This document shows positions 20,523 to 32,644 of a stretch of 64,000 nucleotides of DNA, piece by piece (positions within the stretch are counted from its first letter, which is position 1; every line of letters starts with the position of its first letter). Both the position numbers and the translations under genes were made by a program. The stretch is taken from contig MU008198.1 in the NCBI GenBank assembly GCA_010909165.1, forward strand, positions 402,216-466,215, read 5' to 3'. The notes under the pieces were generated by a model, which saw nothing but the letters and a program-made list of their open reading frames with translations, was not told where the DNA came from and ran no database searches. This DNA is from Anthoceros angustus. Lineage: Eukaryota; Streptophyta; Anthocerotopsida; Anthocerotales; Anthocerotaceae.

Positions 20523-22160
20523 ATGAGTCTGATGACAGACCATGAGTCTAACGACAGACTATGGCAATGGCAGGATGCCCAGGTACATGCTGTAGTTTTC
20601 TACGTCTCATCTAACGGCGTGAGACAACCGATTCTAACCGTTTTACGTTCTTTCACAGTTTTAGACTCGTCTGGCAAAATCCACAGAGCACATACATGTA
20701 GTTATGTACCTGAGGAGATATCTAACCTGCATATATGGATTGAGTGTGTTGAACCTCAGCAAATACAATAGGTGATTACTTTACTAGAGTGATTCTTCTA
20801 GTATTAAATAGTTTGAGCCAAAAAGATCTTCCTATGACAATCTTATATGTGAACATTTGCATCCAACTTTGATAAGTTGTAAGTAATAAAGATATGTTTC
20901 CAACACTGTGGCTCCTTCCGGTGCTATGTTCTAGGGAGAATGAGATCGATTGGAGACAAACTGTATGAGTCAGCCAAAGAATTAAAGGATGGAAAGGGAT
21001 GACTTGAACATGAGAAGAAATTTCCAATTCATAATCAAGAGAGTCAGGTTGATGAGATGGAGGTAGCTGGAAGTGCAGAGTTGGACTGTCCTTGTGGGTT
21101 CCAGCCTCAGCATATCACTAATATTGCTAGTCCAAGAGCGTTTGCTTCTATGAGGCTTGCAAATCAAAGGGCTTGGCCCAACTAGCTCGTTTCGTTGCTA
21201 GTACATTCCAGCCTTAGGAACTAGCACGATTCCTTTGTGCTTTCGCTACGCTATTTCACTCTGCTTATCCCTTGCTTGATGTTATGAACTTGAGCTTTGG
21301 AGGGTGTGTAGGTGGAAACTTTGCTCACTCTGATGTTTAAGGACTAGGTTTGTTTGACTTTTCATTTCATGGGCATATTGGACGAAATTTTTCATGTAGA
21401 TCATCAATCACATATATTAGCATAAGTTTAGAAATTTGAGGTTTGACATTTGGCTGTTGCTCCTTAGTATTTGCCAGTTTTGGTGAGGAATGAAAGCATG
21501 AAATAGGAATATTGTAATCGACCAGTAGAGAGATGGACAAAGAGGCTTCAAAGCGCTAGCCACATCGAACGGACTTTTATCTTATACACCTAAAATTATA
21601 TTAACTCTAAAATGGCCGGGCCTGTGCTAATGTATACTTAGTATTTTGTGGGAGAGATCTTGATATACCTAGTATTTTATGGGAAGGGTCTTGATTTTCC
21701 TTACTATTCTACTGGTCTCAATGCCTTTTTGATAAAATGTTCGAGGAGTAACTACCAAGCGTAATATGCATTCCAATGAGCCTGAGTTTATTCTTATTAG
21801 ATGCTTGTTCCAACGAGCAGCTAATGGACGGTTGGCTGTAGAGGGGCGTTTTTTGTAGAGTTGTTTTTTCGTCGCTACACTTTTTGTAATCGGTAGGCAA
21901 CCACATGGTATCAAACTATTTAAGAGGTAATAATTGACCAAATCTCACATTTTTTGGTCAGTCCCGAAATAAAAAACCAAAGTGTAAGACTGATACTCTT
22001 TGGTCATTTTAGGATTAAGTACATCATGTACTTCAACACTTCGTTAGCATCCACAAACCAATGGACTTACTACTACATATTGGAAGAGATAAGGATTGAA
22101 TACAAACTTTAGAAGCAACCTAAAAGAAAACCTTCTATATAGTCATTTAATATCTACCTT
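20523..22160. other. Intergenic, no supported gene
   Basis: AT-rich with only short frames. A direct repeat of about 37 bp containing 'ctagtattttgtgggagagatcttgat' variants is at 21640-21700. A tRNA-Met primer-binding-site-like word (tggtatca) occurs at 21906, but no LTR pair or polymerase coding was seen, so a retroelement is not claimed. Confidence 0.4.
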
Positions 22161-22162
22161 CC

Positions 22163-23302
22163 TTATTGTTGTATAACAAAAGTGAACCCATCCATTTCCG
22201 ACCAATGACAAAACACATTTTGTCCTGGCTTTCCTCCTAATATCGTAAAGATTTCACTATTAACATTCCATTCACTTGTGTCAGTATGACAAGTAACAAT
22301 ATTGGTTATATTATGATATTGTTTTGAGGTAGATTGTAGCGTGACGGAATATATTCTTGTTTTTGGTAAATAGTGACACCATTCAAGCCTATAAGGGAAC
22401 AATGGAGAATGACAAGATATGGATCGAGATTCAACATCACTTTCTAACTTCACATCCACTACTTTAAAACGACCCATTTTAATGAGTTTATCACTAGTTG
22501 GAAATGAACTGCTGCGTAATAATTTTATTGGAGGCATCACTTTATTATGTTCCATGAATATTTCCTTCAAAAAATCCGCCATATCTTCCATAGAAGCTAT
22601 AAGTGAAATAATTTCATGTGAAAGTGGTATTTGATTGATTTGTAAAATGTGGATAAGTGTTCGCATGACGTATGCCATTGTAGACGTTTCAGAAATGTGC
22701 AATTGCTCCAATATTATTGGTAAATCGGTCCATGTCAACCCTCCTAATGCTTGGCTAAGGGGCCTTGGAAGGAAAGATCTTTCAAATACATTTAATTCAT
22801 TAGAAAACCTGGTAGAAGGCCACTCAAGCGCTCTATGATCTCTTTTGGGAAAAAGATCCTCTTCTAGAAACCATATGTGTTGTGCTTGTGAAGATACTGA
22901 GTTTGGCAAGAAAATATTCGTTCTATATTCTACTGACCTTGATAGAAAATCACCTACAGACAATAAGTGCAACGAGTCTATGGATTCGTTGTTCGAGTTG
23001 TCAAGATTATCACATAACAACCCTGCCATATGACAAAATGACACCGCAAGGGATGGGCTTTGTGATAACTCCTTCGATTGGATTGACAAGAGAAACAAAA
23101 TCTGATCCAGAGGTGACAAAGGTGACATGATGTTTTGCATCAATTCAAGTAAATTTGTACTTCCCAAGGTTGCATTCCAATACGTGGATATAGTAGGATA
23201 TATTATCTTGGAATGCGGTTGTGAATTGTAGACTTTTTTGGTGGAATTAGTTTCACTATTATTTGTGGATGAAGAACAATCCACACAGTCATTGTTTACC
23301 TA
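22163..23302 (-). CDS. Unrecognised 3' exon, at least 373 codons
   Basis: An open frame on the minus strand ends at a stop at 22163. At its 5' side (about 23300) there is a pyrimidine-rich acceptor (tttttttgtag), and the frame has no ATG near its beginning, so this reads as a terminal exon whose upstream exons were not found. The protein is Leu/Ser-rich (for example LSPLDQILFLLSIQSKELSQ near residue 55) with no membrane segment, zinc motif or known catalytic signature that I recognise. AT-rich codon use differs from the GC-richer genes on both sides, which could mean a different origin or a slowly decaying gene. The uninterrupted length argues against random occurrence in such AT-rich DNA. 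Function not assigned. Confidence 0.5.
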
Positions 23303-23639
23303 CAAAAAAAACAAAAAAACACATAGGGATTATCAATTGTGCAACACCTTTAAAGAAAGTAATACTCGAGCTCTAAAAGTTTATGCAGTACAAGGTACGC
23401 AATATAATCATGCGATTAACACAAGATCACATTAAAGTCATGTGCACACTTTACAAGCAATAACTCATGATATTCCTTGGGGTTACCAAAATGAACGTGA
23501 AGATAAATATGAGCAAAATATTGATAGTGGTAACCATATTCATTTGTTTGGATTTTTAATATACTTTAGAGAAATATGTGAACAATATATAACACAACAT
23601 GACTGGCCACGTCAATTGAACAATTGAACTTTATTAAAG

Positions 23640-24690
23640 TTCACCAGGATGTCAATTGTATGATGCAATTGAAGTAGCTTTAATAGAGGTTATGCAAGAG
23701 TCGCTTTAATAAAATTAATGAAAATTGCAGATCTAAGTCGCTATCATAGAATTTATGAAAATTGTGGATGTGGTTGACTTGCTTTACTATAGTTTATGCA
23801 AATCTTATTATCCAGTTGACTTGCTTTAGTAGAGTTTATGTAATTCTACTATGTCGTGGACTCGCTTTAATAGAGCTTAGGTAAAACGTTTAAGTTCTCT
23901 TTTGATGATGTCAGCATGTATTGTTATTCCATATATTTCTGAGAAATAAACTAACAAAAGATTCTCTATATTGAGAACCAACTTATATGTATGATAATTT
24001 ATTTTTATAATATTATTTTAGCACTCGTTTTAAAATTTTATACTCTAAAGGTTAACACCTTTCACTTTTTAATGGTTTTTAAAATTTAGAATATATCTTA
24101 TTTTCAAGGAAATGAAAAAAAATTAAACACGGATTTCTATGATATGACCAATTAGTCGAGTGAATACAATATAAGATTTTTTTATTAAAGGAGAAGAGAT
24201 GGAATGAGCCCATCTAGTGTTGAAAGGCCAACACCAGGACCCCAAGGGTTAGTGTAAGAGGGATCAACTAAGCTTTGAATCTAAAATTGCCTATCACTCT
24301 GACTGTGCGGGTTAAAAGGCTTCAAACAAGAGAGGTCAAATGCACGAGATGGAATTTGAGGGACCGAAACATGAGAGAAGTTGTAAAGGTGTTTGGATAG
24401 GTTTTGATTGCTCTTATAAGGATTTTAAATACATGTCATTTATAGGAACTCTGATGAACAGAAGTGGTGTTTTTTTTATTGTAATTGATGTTTCCTCAAC
24501 GATTATGACGAGAAGTCATTGTTCCTATTATACGTAGATGATGTTTCCTCACGTGTTATGAATGGATCTGAATGTTTTCTTTTCATGTGGATAATAATTC
24601 CTCAACTTTCTTTTTATGTGAATGATTATTCCTCAACTGATGGGCCTGTACTTTCCAAGTCGACGCAGAATGACTCTGCTGATGTGTTTG
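23640..24690. other. AT-rich spacer with short degenerate repeats
   Basis: Several imperfect units occur around 23650-23890 ('gcttta.tagagttta.g' with 'gttgacttgctttag'), and around 24489-24640 there are phrases built on 'tttcctcaac.'. No gene is supported. Confidence 0.5.
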
Positions 24691-24797
24691 TCCCACTACA
24701 AATTCTTCTTTATCCTCATCCATTATCTTTGTATTACTGCTAATGTGTTTGTCCCATTACAAATTCTTCTTTATTCTCATCCATTATCTTTGTATTA
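24681..24797. repeat. 59-bp tandem direct repeat, two units
   Basis: The stretch from gctgatgtgtttgtccca to ctttgtatta occurs twice in tandem with a few substitutions (start words at about 24679 and 24738). Confidence 0.8.
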
Positions 24798-25705
24798 AAG
24801 TGTCTCTAAATTAGATCCCTATCATCAAGATGGCCAAACCAAGCCCTTCTAATTATAGACGCTTAATGGGCTCCCACATAGGAGGCTGAGCATCCCTAAA
24901 TATTCCTACCTTGGATCCCTCTAAAGATGGGAGACTAAACCCTTCCAGTGATCCTTATTATTCAACCTCCACATACATGTGTGCTTTCAACGTCCTAACA
25001 AATCATACTTTTGGTTTAGACGTGGTCTTAAATACAAATCTTGAACGAACTTTAAGGGAAAAAAAAGTAGGATGTATAAAGTTTATTTATTCAAGTGTAT
25101 ATGATAATAAATAACTATAATAATCCAGACCGCTTTGTTTCGCTTTATTAGGAGAATTATCTCTTCGGGTAGTGTCATTACCTTTGATAAATTCGCGCAT
25201 CAAAGTTTGGCGCTTCTAAGTGTATAGGGGAATAATTCCCTCCAATGAGACGTTTAGCGATGTCCGGTACGTAAGGGTATTGGAGGTATACTTCCGAAAC
25301 CCCAGAGAATTTGCAGATGAAATGGACTTTAGAAAGGTCATCCGAAAACGGGGGTGACTGTGTGACGGGATTGGGTGCTGGCTCGGAGGACGAGCAGTAG
25401 AGGATTTCTGTTGTTTCCTGGCCCCCCCTCGCTGGCCATGGCGGGTGTGACGAGGGCCTCTTCCTTTAATTTGCTTGCCCTTGCATGTCGCATTTCCGGG
25501 CTTCTGGATTTCTGTTGTTGCGAGGCCCTCTCACATTCGTTGGTGGAATCCTGCGGAAGCTGGGGATGCTGAAATCTGGCTGACAACTATTTCCGAACAA
25601 TGTGGTTTGATTTGATTGTTTGATGAGTAGTTTCGGAGGCAAGGTCATTCTGTTCTTGCGCTTGGATGTTTTTGCTCCGTCTGGCACGCTTCTTCCTTTG
25701 TCGGA

Positions 25706-26455
25706 ATGGGCCATTTGGAATGTTTTCTCTCCTGCCACGCCCTGCTGCTTCTTGTGGTGCTGTCGGTGGCCACAGCCGAGGTTCCTTCACCTAAGCGGTG
25801 GCCAGAGCAGTTCCACGCTCATTTGTACCAAAACAAGAGTGGCCAGCTGTCCGTCATCGATCTGTGGTATGACTGGCCTAATGGGAGGAACTTCAACATC
25901 ATCCAGCACCAGCTCGGGACGCTACTCCACGACTTAGAGTGGACCAATGGCACGTCCTTCTACTACGACTTGGAGGCGAAAACTTGTAAGGTCTACCTGT
26001 TCCCTGTCGGAATACTGAGGCCTGACTGGCTGGTTGACAATAGCAACTACCTGGGTGTGAGGGAGCTGGATGGATTCAAGTGTAACGTGTGGGAGAAGGC
26101 CGACTTCATCACCTACTATGAAGACGTTGAAACCAAAAGGCCAGTCCACTGGCTCTTCTCTTCTGGTAAGCCGACTCGTGCGTCAGTGTCGGCACTCTTG
26201 GGAAGGGCTCTACCTTGCCTGCACTGTTGATTCAACGTTCTGTTTGGTGCAGGCATGGCAGTGCACGTGATCACCTTCGAGGAAGGCAAGACCCTGCCGG
26301 ACAGGAAATGGCAGGCCCCTGCATATTGCTTCGTCGGTACTGGTGGCAATCTGGGGAGCAAGGGGTCTGTGCTGGGGTACTCTGTAGTCGAGAAGCTTTG
26401 GACACAGTCGGACTTGCATCCCTGGAGGAGGGCTATTAGTGTCCAATCCAGCTGA
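25706..26455 (+). CDS. Conserved plant secretory-pathway protein of unknown function
   Basis: Two exons, 25706-26165 and 26253-26455, joined at phase 1 (donor TG|gtaagc, acceptor ggtgcag), give 220 residues. The first about 26 residues are a signal peptide ([20 protein letters not shown], cleavage probably after TAE). The body contains [68 protein letters not shown] and WQAPAYCF, which I recognise as a plant family kept from mosses to angiosperms. It is sometimes labelled as a glycosyl-transferring protein, without biochemical support known to me. One or two N-glycosylation sequons (NKS, NGT) are present. The protein is complete and intact. The promoter region upstream has no special feature I can name. 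Confidence 0.82.
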
Positions 26456-26794
26456 ATTTGAGAGAGCAGCAAGAAAAGTTTGGTAGGCCGATTAGGTCAC
26501 TTCTTGCCAAGTCTATCGGCAGCTCTGCAGTGACATAGAGTGCCCTCGCGTCCAAGGTTTTACCAGGTAGAACCCTGAACCCTCAATTCACCATGCCAGT
26601 CAGAGCTCCCACCGTTTCCATCTTTCGCCACATCATCTATTCTGGCAGGCACCGACTGCCCAGCCAACTACCTCCACCCTGTCGGCTTTCGATCACTTTC
26701 CAAAATGCACCCCGATGCTTCTGCATCTGAGGTATTGATCGTACCTTATTGCTTGAAATCAGGTTGGCGCGGGAAGGTCATCAGCCCTTAAGAG

Positions 26795-26890
26795 AGGGTG
26801 ATCCTGTCATCAACTCTTAGAGATAGTAATCCTGTCATCAACTCCTAGAGATAGGAATCCTGTCATCAACCCTTACAGATAGTCATTCTG
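26795..26890. repeat. 31-32-bp tandem repeat, three to four units
   Basis: Core 'atcctgtcatcaact..tagagatag' repeated with one to three changes per unit, downstream of the secretory protein gene. Confidence 0.8.
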
Positions 26891-27798
26891 CTTCTGACCT
26901 TATTAGAACTACGTCTTCACAGTTCTCCAACTTAGCTGTATCTTATTATAACAACAGAGTTCCAACAGCTTGGACACATCTTTACACATCGATGTATCTA
27001 TCTGTACGGGTGGAGTGAGCGTTGAGCGAACACTGTTGTTCAATAATGGAGTAGCAATTTTTTTAATGAGAAGAGGAACTTTTCAATGATAGGCGAGGAG
27101 TCTGGTCGCTGTCTGTCCTGGATTCCTCATCTGCCCAGGAATGAAACTGGATTTCGCATTAGCCGAGAGATCTGCAGTAGCCTACCAAATGCCGAATGCA
27201 ATTAGTGAATAAATGCCCCGCTGTTGGTAAGCTATGCAGCTTGGTTGGTTGTCCTGTGCTGACGCAATGTGGCAGCTTAATTCACGGAGGCCCCTCTACT
27301 GGCAGAAATCGATCATGAGAGCCTCGTGGCTCGTGCTTGCTGGGCAGCGTCCCCTGGTCAGGACGGGTATATAAGTTGTTGCCCAGTTCCACTCTCAGTA
27401 GAGTGATCGGAACTGCCCCTACTACGTCCCTTCACATTGCCTGGTCTCGCACGGCTCTGTTTAGCATCAGCATCCCCGGACTCCAAAGGTCTGCTCTCTT
27501 GGACAGTGTCTCCCTTTCTTCTTCCTTTTTGTCCTCACCCAGTTTGTTGCAAGAACCACTCTCTCCCACGGACTCCTCGAGTCGGCCCCGAGGAGAACAC
27601 ATTCTGTTGCCTCCAGTGCGTCGATAGAAACGTTTTCCTTTCTGCAGGCTGCTGCTGCTGCCTAGATACATTGTTGTTTCTGCAAGCTGTGCTCTAGATC
27701 ATTACGGTGCTCGTTCCTCCAGAGCTGCGTAACACTCCTCGTTCTGCGTCTGCAGGCGGGAGATTACTGTTCAAGGGGAACTTCCACCTCGGTTCAGG

Positions 27799-28284
27799 AT
27801 GGAGATCAAACCTGCCGTCTGGTTCTTGGTTCTGGTAGCGTTGCTGCTGAGTGTGGTGGGCGCTGCAGCCAGCGATCCCCAAGCAGACACCGCCGAGAAT
27901 GCTCTCCCTATCCCTGGCACCCTGCACAGAGAAGAGTTTGAAAGTGCGGCTTCAGGAAGGTCTTTCCGCGGCTTCGGGGGAATTTTCGGCCACCGTCCCT
28001 TCGGCAAGGGAGGATACAGATTCCAGTCCTGTACCAGGAACCGGAACGTCTGCCTGCTCGAGAACTCTGGTGGGTCGACTTGCTGTGCCGGCGTCTGCTG
28101 TGACATTCTCACCAGCCTGTTCCACTGTGGCAAGTGTGGGCGCAGCTGCGGACATCGCAAATCTTGCTGCAACGGTGAGTGCACCGACACCCTGACCGAT
28201 CCCAACAACTGTGGTTCCTGCGGCCAGCAATGCCTCAGCTCCGAGTACTGCTTCCACGGCCTGTGCAACTACAACGGCGTGTAG
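27799..28284 (+). CDS. STIG1-like secreted cysteine-rich protein
   Basis: A single-exon frame of 161 residues. It starts with a signal peptide (MEIKPAVWFLVLVALLLSVV, ending near GAAAS). The C-terminal part holds the STIG1 cysteine pattern: CCAGVCCDI, HCGKCGRSC, CCNGECTD, NNCGSCGQQC, CLSSEYCFHGLC. The D-P-N-N-C-G-x-C-G motif is typical. STIG1 proteins are apoplastic; in angiosperms they act in stigma exudate and pollen-tube signalling, while roles in seedless plants are not known. Upstream, 27337-27700 contains no coding signal and may be promoter and leader, with a TATA-like 'tatataag' at 27368. Complete and intact. Confidence 0.88.
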   Translation: MEIKPAVWFLVLVALLLSVVGAAASDPQADTAENALPIPGTLHREEFESAASGRSFRGFGGIFGHRPFGKGGYRFQSCTRNRNVCLLENSGGSTCCAGVCCDILTSLFHCGKCGRSCGHRKSCCNGECTDTLTDPNNCGSCGQQCLSSEYCFHGLCNYNGV

Positions 28285-28419
28285 CCCAGGATTCCTCGCA
28301 ACACGCACGAGGTGAAGCTTGCTGCTCCGAACTTCCATCGGAGGACCTCTTCAATAATCATGCATGCAATTCCCCTGTTGCTGCTGTTAACGTAAATCAG
28401 TCTGTGTGGCGCGTAGTGG

Positions 28420-29860
28420 GTAACTGATCCCTTCACGTATGAATGAAGACGGGTTGAGAACTGCAGATGAGGCTGTAGAAGCATGTCGCTCTAGGAAATT
28501 CTGCAGAATCTCCGTAAAAATAAGCATTCCTTCAATCTTGAGTGGGTCTCTGGAACTTGTGAGCCAGACTCCACGCTTTCACCGATTGATATAATGTACT
28601 ACGAAGGCTACCATTTTGTACAAACCGACATTGCTACGCTGTCAGAATGTTCATCTCTTGCGTACAAGCTCCTCGAATCTCCATCTCTTAAACTCGACAC
28701 CACGAATTTCTGAAACCCCACAGCAGATGTTTCCAATCTTTTGCGAGCTGAGGTAGTCGGTTTCGGAAACTTGTGTGCGCCTGAGTGATACACTGTTCTT
28801 CGGTTGCGGAGGAGTTCCATTGAAATTCCCTAACTCCACAGCAGCGATTTCCAATCTTAGGCGACCTGTTCTTCAAGCCATAAGATGTCGGTTAGGCCAG
28901 ATGACTCTGGGAACCTGACAGCCGCGGTTCGAATCGCTAGCACAGCGAACGTGCCGGGCCCTTCATCTGAGATGTAAGCCACAAATCTGACACCGGAACG
29001 GAGCGCAACGTGAAGGACATGCTTCGGCCAATTTCAGTCAAGATTTCGAAAATCGGGCGGTGTGTGACAGAAAGCAGCGAGCGGCGCGAACACGCGGCTG
29101 AGTTGGCTTGAGGCAGTGAAGTCAGCTGATGAGCGGCAACCGCGCTCCAAGGCGAAATCAGACAGCCTTTGGTCAGCGAAGAAGCAGAAAGCGCTCCGGG
29201 CGTTGAAATGCGCGTACGCAGGTGCGATGTCTGGAATTAACAACGCCATTGGAACTCTGTTGCCTGCTCCTGTACGCGTCCGGAAACCCTTAGTTTATTC
29301 ACGACTGCGCCAGCTTTCAGTGTGGTGGCATGCAAGACATTTCGCATTCGCTTGAATCATTGCAGCTCCTCGACCTCAAGCAGGGCCAGTGTGATGTCGA
29401 CTACCCACTGTGTTAGCGCAAGCCGGGCCTCGCTCGCTGATTGATAAGGGTGGGCGACCCTGCGGCGCAGAAGGTGGGCGGTGAGTGTGATTCGACCATC
29501 GAGAGCCACATTATTCCGCGGCATTCAATGGGGATGCTGCCAGAAATGTGCCACAGCGGGTGGCCGGGGCGGGAAGCGCTTCGACCGCACTGCGGGTGTG
29601 TGGGACACTCTGCTCCAGCGCCCACACCCGGTTTCAAACCTTTTTTAATGGATCAAATCATCTGCCACAAAAGAATGTGTCAAAGATTCACCTTCATGCT
29701 GGGAGCCTGAGATGCAGAACCGGCGCTGCTCGCCGACGTTCGAGGCTGCCACCTCGGAGTCGAGATGCCGCACTGCCCGGACACCTGCCCTTCTTGTTAT
29801 AAAATACTATGAGCATTATACGAGGATAATTTGCATGTATTATAATCAAAGAAGAAATGA
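28420..29860. other. Intergenic, no supported gene
   Basis: GC-richer spacer. A duplicated phrase 'ccacagcag.tgtttccaatctt' occurs near 28719 and 28836 (about 117 bp apart). Overlapping frames on both strands at 29413-29710 have no recognisable domain and no splice support. Confidence 0.4.
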
Positions 29861-29869
29861 TTGCTCATT

Positions 29870-30090
29870 ACAGTCGTTGTAGTATAGTGGTGAGTGCTCC
29901 CGTGTGTGACCCGGGTTCGGTCTTGGCAACATATATGTGGATCATTCAGGAAACGCATAAAGAGTGAATTTTTTATTAATTCTATTGTTATTTTTCTTCT
30001 ATATATATGAACCTTCCTAAAGCTGATGTACGACATAGCTTTGACTTGGTTTTGTAAGCTTGTCGAAAGACTACCACAAGATTGGACTAG
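29870..30090 (+). mobile_element. tRNA-Asp-derived SINE-like element, copy 1
   Basis: The 5' head from 29872 (gtcgttgtagtatagtggtg, then gacccgggttcggtc) matches the D-arm/A-box and T-arm/B-box of tRNA-Asp, but the anticodon arm is missing, so it is not a functional tRNA. A non-tRNA body follows with 'tttattaattctattg', 'tatatgaac.t.cc.aaagct' and 'tttgacttgg.tttt', which is shared with copy 2. This is the organisation of a tRNA-derived SINE. No target-site duplication was established. Confidence 0.6.
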
Positions 30091-30159
30091 AAAGAAAAGA
30101 CTACCTATGAACACCACCTTTTCTTTTGCAACATACTATGATGCACAATAATTAATCTA

Positions 30160-30520
30160 AGTTGTTGTAGGATGGTGGTGAGTAATCGCCCTCGATGAGA
30201 CAAGTGACCTAGGTTTGATCCCAATGGCGACATTCGTGTTCTGTCACAATAGCGAGGGTTCAGTTTTGTCTGTGCTGCTTGACGACTCATGGATCTAACC
30301 GTACTTTCTATTAACTTTATAAAAACACTTATTTCTTCTTCTTCTGATTATATGAACGCTCCCAAAGCTCATCTACATAGTTTGTATTTGAGTTTTATGA
30401 AAACATGTTCTTTACTAATTCTATGAAAAAATATCTTCTCCTTCTTCAAATTATATGAAACCTCCCAGACGAACCCCTTGTCACAAATCTACTTGTATTT
30501 GAGTTTTATAAAATATATCA
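30160..30520 (+). mobile_element. tRNA-Asp-derived SINE-like element, copy 2 with repeated tail
   Basis: The head from 30163 (gttgttgtaggatggtggtg, then cctaggtttgatccc) is a diverged tRNA-Asp A- and B-box region. The body has the same order as copy 1 ('attatatgaacgctcccaaagct', then 'gtttgtatttgagtttta'). The body unit is repeated once more at 30410-30515 without a head, suggesting tail duplication or a truncated third copy. Confidence 0.55.
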
Positions 30521-30839
30521 TATATATAACTAAAGTCCAAAAAATTATTGAAAGTAGGTGAGAAAACAAAGTTCTCTTCTCAACTGCCACCTAGTGCATC
30601 CTGGCTCTCAAACCACAATCCTAGGCACTGCTGAGCCCTCTATGCTTCCCGGTTCATAACCCCCCAGCAACTTGCCCACTACACACAATTCCTTCTCCTG
30701 CCTCACAACCGCAGGGTTTCTCCTTGCTTCTCTTTCTCCAACTCCGAGGCCGTTCCTTCCTACCTTAGCCCCGAACCTCTGTGCCCTTGCGCTTGGCATA
30801 GTAAATCCGGCAAATACCTTAAAAATGTGATACAAGAAA

Positions 30840-31035
30840 CCAAGAAACCTGATGCAGAACGTCGTTGTTTTAAAGGAGTGCTCACTTACATAACAACTAA
30901 CCGAATCACCATTGAAAAAGCTCTATGGTAAATTATATCATAAACCATGAAACTTGCTGCAGAATGTCGCTGTTTTAAAGAAGTGCTCACTCATATAACA
31001 ACTAACCGAATCACCATTGAAAAAGCTCTAGATAA
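30840..31035. repeat. 105-bp tandem repeat, two units
   Basis: 'gcagaacgtcg.tgttttaaa' to 'caccattgaaaaagctcta' occurs from about 30854 and again from about 30959 with few differences. Confidence 0.8.
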
Positions 31036-31054
31036 TATAGGGATGTCCATCCTC

Positions 31055-31372
31055 CCTTCAAGGAGGACCATCCATACATGAGGACATTGGAACTCGCCCG
31101 TGGAAGTGACATCCATATATAAGTTCATTGAAACTACGTAGTTCGGAGTGACATCCACACATGAGTTCATTGGAACTACCTAGTTGGGAGTGACATCCAT
31201 ACATGAGTTCATTGGAACTACCTAGTTGGGAGTGACATCCATACAGGAGTTCATTGGAACTACCTATTTGGGAGTGACATCCATACATGAGTTCATTGGA
31301 ACTACCTAGTTGGGAGTGACATCCATACATTAGTTCATTGAAACTCCCCGATCGGGAGTGACATCCATACCC
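31055..31372 (-). repeat. 42-bp minisatellite, about seven units
   Basis: Units of 42 bp carry 'gggagtgacatccatacat' and 'gagttcattggaactacc'. All units keep an open minus-strand frame encoding 14-residue repeats (MYGCHSQLGSSNEL), as expected when a 42-bp unit lacks stops. A real protein is doubtful. Confidence 0.85.
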
Positions 31373-31379
31373 TACTAGA

Positions 31380-31650
31380 AACGCCTGCTTATGCTTATGT
31401 TACACTTTATGTTAATATTTGGACCCCTAGATGTAACATTCATGTTGCAATATTGGGGCTATGTAACACTTTTTGGGCCCCTTGTTACACTTTGGCTTGG
31501 AAACCATACCAGAGCTCTTATTGCAATCATGTTGCAAGGGTGTTGCAATTATGTTGAGATGAAGTGAGAGATGTTTTAGTCCTCTCTCAAGATTGCAATA
31601 TTTAAAGTGTTACAAGAAAAGTCTTGTAACACTTTTCTTTTCAAGTCGAA
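31380..31650. repeat. Repeat-rich segment, possible transposon end
   Basis: It begins near ctactagaaacgcctgctta and contains several dispersed copies of 'tgttacactt' and 'gttgcaat' in both orientations. This resembles the subterminal repeats of plant CACTA-type DNA transposons, but no transposase and no matching second end were seen here. Confidence 0.3.
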
Positions 31651-32124
31651 ACTGTATTTTTCAGTGATATATATCCATATTATATTTTGTATATAATAAG
31701 TATCTACGTCACATGGTTTACTTACGTATGCTAGTCTGTGCATATTTATTATACGGTACTTAATATTTACAATTTGTGCAAATCTCGACGCATCTTTATA
31801 CCCCAAATGTTTAGCACACCGGCCTAATTTTCTTTATCCGGTGCCGCCGCGTGCACCTTCCAATGCAAGCGGAACGTGCCTCCCTCGTGCACCATGGCCA
31901 TCATTTTGCTGCCATGACAAGCACAAACCATCTAATCACCTATGACCTTTTTGTGGCGCAGCACTCTGCGCTTATGTCCCTACAAGATCATTCCAATTTG
32001 CATTCCTTTTTGCCCCTGCCCCGACCATGGCTGCTACTAGCTACTCCACTCCTGTCCTCCGATGGAAGTTCGGAGCAGCAAGCAGCAGGCCTCGTCACTC
32101 CCTGTTCACCCAAGATCCCGCCCT

Positions 32125-32640
32125 GCTAACATTGCCTTCTCTAACGTCACATCACAATCTGGTTACGTATCAACTAAAATTTTGAGATAAGAAATTACAG
32201 CATGGAAAGGTCTTTGGCCTCACCTTGCAGCCACTTGTAGCCGTACATGTACATGCTACCCCGCCATTCTACCATCGCCTTCTCTAACTTCACATCACAG
32301 CCTGGTTACGCATCAGCTGAAAATTTGAGATAGGAAATAATAGCATGGAATGGGTCTTGGCCTCACCTTGCAACTACTTGCAGCTGTACATGTACACGAG
32401 AACCTCGCCATGCTACCATCGCCTTCTCTAACATCACATCACACTAGCTACGCATCAGCTGCAAAGTTGCGAGGTAATCACAGCATTGCAATGGGTCTTG
32501 CCTTGACCTTGCAATGCTCTGTAAGTACAAGATCTACTTGCGGCTGTACACGTGATCCCACCCTGCTACCATCCCTGCACCAACGTCATGTCACATTGGT
32601 TACGCATTAGTTGAAAATTTGAGATAGGAATCACAACATG
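32125..32640. repeat. Tandem repeat of about 125 bp, four diverged units
   Basis: Units share 'accatcgccttctctaac', 'tcacatcacag.ctggttacgcatcag', 'aaatttgagata.gaaat' and 'gcatggaa.gg.cttg.cctcaccttgca', with start points near 32127, 32270, 32415 and 32565. Confidence 0.75.
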
Positions 32641-32644
32641 GAAT

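Noticed and set aside
21900-21940. LTR retrotransposon primer-binding site (tggtatca)
   Set aside because: No LTR pair, polypurine tract or polymerase coding nearby; an 8-bp match is not enough.
28925-28960. B-box-like ggttcgaatc suggesting a tRNA
   Set aside because: No matching acceptor stem, D arm or anticodon arm could be drawn around it.
29413-29710. Overlapping 74- and 89-codon frames
   Set aside because: No recognisable domain and no splice or start context; treated as chance frames in GC-rich spacer.
29872-29935. Functional tRNA-Asp
   Set aside because: The anticodon arm is missing, so it is kept only as a SINE-like head.
31058-31330. 90-codon minus frame with 14-residue repeats
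   Set aside because: A 42-bp minisatellite without stops stays open automatically; no flanking coding signal.
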